Below are positions 6,522 through 7,815 of a stretch of DNA of 7,815 bases, one piece after another. A model generated the notes under the pieces. It was not told the DNA's origin. It saw nothing but the letters and a program-made list of their open reading frames with translations, and searched no databases. Numbering within the stretch: the stretch's first letter is position 1; every line of letters starts with the position of its first letter. The DNA lies in assembly GCA_002390025.1 (NCBI GenBank), contig DGRU01000202.1, forward strand, positions 1-7,815, written 5' to 3'. Both the position numbers and the translations under genes were made by a program. This stretch comes from Lachnospiraceae bacterium UBA4380 (lineage in GTDB: Bacteria; Bacillota; Clostridia; Lachnospirales; Lachnospiraceae).

Positions 6522-6605
6522 CTATAGTTGAATGCCGAAGTGTTATATTCCGCATTCTTATATGTAATGCTCTGGACATCCTTCTGGCCATACTGATGTT
6601 CATAC

Positions 6606-6800
6606 CTACATTTGGAAATGGACCGGATTCTTCCGAAACGGTATATAAAGCCCCCTTTGATGAAACGATGACAGGATGTCTTCGATCAGATCTGAAGGGA
6701 GATGGAACTTCGGGCGTGAAAGGACTTCCCGGTATTCCTTCTCAATTTCGTTATTCAAGACCGGTATGATCGGACCGTCGAACGCCAGGTCGATGATTAA
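6606..6800 (-). pseudogene. Remnant of a PIN-domain toxin gene (COG1569-type)
   Basis: A minus-strand frame open for 64 codons, with no ATG near its head, reads IIDLAFDGPIIPVLNNEI, then EKEYREVLSRPKFHLP, then LIEDILSSFHQRGLYI. This matches what I know of the central part of PIN-family putative toxins (COG1569), where E-E-Y-x-E-V-L-x-R-P-K-F is a hallmark. In-frame TAA at 6803-6801 precedes it, and the N-terminal part with the first catalytic Asp (V-x-D-T-N) is missing. After GLYI (about 6648) similarity seems to continue in another frame as VSEESGPFPN, fitting the family's acidic segment before FPD, so a frameshift is likely. No partner antitoxin is visible. Intact relatives would be metal-dependent ribonucleases. 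The rest of 6522-6605 holds nothing I recognise. Confidence 0.6.
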
Positions 6801-6836
6801 TTAACGGGCTTTACCGCTATTGCCCGGAACGCAGTG

Positions 6837-6873
6837 GTGACCCGGGACCTCAGGCGGTCCCCGGGTATCTCAC
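6837..6873. other. GC-rich imperfect hairpin
   Basis: CCCGGGACC (6841-6849) and GGTCCCCGGG (6856-6865) can pair with one bulged C around the loop TCAGGC. GTGA (6837-6840) and TCAC (6870-6873) extend the stem beyond a small internal loop. A T-rich stretch (6882-6890) follows after a gap, too far for a classic terminator. It stands out from its AT-rich surroundings and lies just inside the right arm of the 12-bp inverted repeat. Confidence 0.5.
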
Positions 6874-6917
6874 TTTGTCCATTTTTGTTTTCCTGCACAA
6901 AAAATGCCTGTGTGGAA

Positions 6918-6946
6918 TTGACAAACCTTTTTCTCTTTTATATTAT
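6918..6946 (+). promoter_or_regulatory. Near-consensus promoter of the BMP-family lipoprotein gene
   Basis: A perfect TTGACA (6918-6923) and TATTAT (6941-6946) stand exactly 17 bp apart, in AT-rich DNA. This is the best promoter in the window and suggests high basal expression. Transcription would begin near 6953, giving a leader of about 78 nt. Confidence 0.8.
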
Positions 6947-6974
6947 AAGAATTCCTGAAATTTTATTTTCATTA

Positions 6975-7009
6975 TTGCGGGGCCGGGACTGTATTTCGGC
7001 CTGCCGCAA
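6975..7009 (+). promoter_or_regulatory. Stable hairpin in the 5' leader of the BMP-family gene
   Basis: TTGCGG plus GGCCG (6975-6985) pairs with CGGCC (6997-7001) and CCGCAA (7004-7009): 11 bp with a two-base bulge (TG, 7002-7003) and an 11-nt loop. It ends about 10 nt before the ribosome binding site and is followed by A's, so it is not a terminator. It may stabilise the mRNA or affect translation. It does not resemble a purine or other riboswitch that I know. Confidence 0.55.
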
Positions 7010-7030
7010 AAATAATCTGGGAGGAAAAAA

Positions 7031-7815
7031 ATGAAAAAGACACTGAGTATCTTACTCGCACTGATCCTTGTCATGGGTGTTCTGGCAGGATGCGGCGGCG
7101 GTGGCTCCGCCAGCAGCAGCGGCGAAAAGCCTGCTGCAGCTGCGACTGCTGAAGGCGAAAAGCCCGGCGATGACGATTTTCTGCCTGCAGACAACATCAA
7201 GGTCGGTTTCATCATGCTCCATGATGAGAACTCCACCTATGACCTCAACTTCATCAACGCTGCCAAGGAAGCCTGCGAGAAGCTGGGTGTTGAGTACCTG
7301 CTCAAGACCGGTGTTCCCGAGGGCCAGGAGTGCTATGACGCCGCCGCCGAGCTCGTCGATGAAGGCTGCAACTTTATTTTCGCTGACTCCTTCGGTCACG
7401 AGCCCTTCCTGCTGCAGGCTGCCAAGGAGTTCCCCGAGGTCCAGTTCTGCCACGCCACCGGCACCCAGGCGCACACCGCCGGCACCCCCAACTACCACAA
7501 TGCGTTTGCCTCCATCTATGAAGGCCGTTTCCTGGGCGGCGTTGCTGCCGGTCTGAAGCTCAACGAGATGATCGAGAACGGCGAGATCACCGCTGATCAG
7601 GCCAAGGTCGGCTACATCGGCGCGTTCCCCTATGCCGAAGTCGTTTCCGGCTTCACCTCCTTCTTCCTCGGCGTTCGCTACGTCTGCCCCTCCGCCACGA
7701 TGGACGTGACCTTCACCAACTCCTGGTACGATCCGACCCTCGAGAAGGAAGGCGCCACCAAGCTGATCAACAACGGCTGCGTTCTGATTTCCGAGCACGC
7801 CGACTCCATGGGCGC
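7031..7815 (+). CDS. BMP-family ABC transporter substrate-binding lipoprotein (3' end outside window)
   Basis: The frame is open to the window edge: 261 codons, no stop seen. The product begins MKKTLSILLA with a hydrophobic segment and lipobox LAGC (Cys21), then a Gly/Ser/Ala-rich linker to about residue 55. The mature domain fits the BMP/PnrA-like family (Pfam Bmp): KVGFIMLHDENSTYD, ADSFGHEPF, FPEVQFCHATG, NAFASIYEGRFLGGVAAG, KVGYIGAFPYAEVVSGF and FTNSWYD. Such proteins deliver purine nucleosides or related solutes to an ABC permease from outside the membrane; the exact ligand is inferred only. Start is set by GGGAGG (7019-7024), 6 nt upstream. Codon use is strongly biased to C-ending codons (GGC, ATC, GAG), which with the near-consensus promoter suggests high expression. 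ATPase and permease genes would be expected beyond the edge. Confidence 0.93.
   Translation, partial: MKKTLSILLALILVMGVLAGCGGGGSASSSGEKPAAAATAEGEKPGDDDFLPADNIKVGFIMLHDENSTYDLNFINAAKEACEKLGVEYLLKTGVPEGQECYDAAAELVDEGCNFIFADSFGHEPFLLQAAKEFPEVQFCHATGTQAHTAGTPNYHNAFASIYEGRFLGGVAAGLKLNEMIENGEITADQAKVGYIGAFPYAEVVSGFTSFFLGVRYVCPSATMDVTFTNSWYDPTLEKEGATKLINNGCVLISEHADSMG

Larger units (their letters stand above)
6469..6885. repeat. 12-bp perfect inverted repeat bracketing the terminator and PIN-toxin remnant
   Basis: AAAATGGACAAA (6469-6480) recurs as its exact reverse complement TTTGTCCATTTT (6874-6885), about 390 bp apart. The arms enclose the lipoprotein terminator, the PIN remnant and the GC-rich hairpin. 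The left arm overlaps the terminator stem. I see no target-site duplication outside the arms (left flank ...ACCGTG, right flank TGTTTT...) and no transposase. It could mark the ends of a decayed or non-autonomous element, or be chance. Confidence 0.45.

Noticed and set aside
7052..7798. 248-codon minus-strand frame opposite the BMP gene
   Set aside because: It is the shadow of a highly biased coding sequence; the plus strand has lipobox, ribosome binding site, promoter and family motifs.

Overview
This 7.8 kb window looks like chromosomal DNA from a Gram-positive anaerobe of the Bacillota, most likely a Lachnospiraceae-type gut Clostridium. The grounds are strong AGGAGG-type ribosome binding sites, clostridial-style DapA and RlmD-family sequences, three lipoproteins with clear lipoboxes, and a BMP-type substrate-binding protein of the kind common in gut clostridia. 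This assignment is inference from sequence character; no database was searched.

Layout, left to right. (1) 163-2123, plus strand: two alpha/beta-hydrolase genes 41 bp apart. The first is a lipoprotein with an Ala-rich tandem-repeat stalk and a DUF3089-type hydrolase domain; the second is a small cytosolic alpha/beta hydrolase. (2) 2134-2220: an 11-bp minisatellite, then an extended -10 promoter and dapA (2371-3255), closed by a bidirectional terminator (3308-3350). (3) 3502-4089, minus strand: a maltose/galactoside-type sugar O-acetyltransferase, convergent with dapA and divergent from the next gene. (4) 4278-5849, plus: an RlmD/RumA-family 23S rRNA uracil-5-methyltransferase carrying its [4Fe-4S] ligands and a repeat-bearing insertion. 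(5) 5850-6521: an AT-rich patch with its own consensus-like promoter, an unrecognised small lipoprotein and a strong terminator. (6) 6522-7030: no intact gene, but the minus strand holds a decayed PIN-domain (COG1569-type toxin) remnant, a GC-rich imperfect hairpin and a 12-bp inverted repeat, followed by a near-consensus promoter and a structured leader. (7) 7031 to the window end: the first 261 codons of a BMP-family ABC-transporter lipoprotein.

Most genes look individually transcribed: separate promoters, two strong terminators, strand switches. Only the two hydrolases at the left look like an operon. DapA feeds lysine and cell-wall diaminopimelate synthesis; the methyltransferase acts on the ribosome; the three lipoproteins act at the outer face of the membrane. 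I found no new multi-gene system. The least ordinary region is 5850-7030, where AT-rich DNA, an orphan lipoprotein and a toxin remnant sit between core genes, as in a small site of gene turnover.
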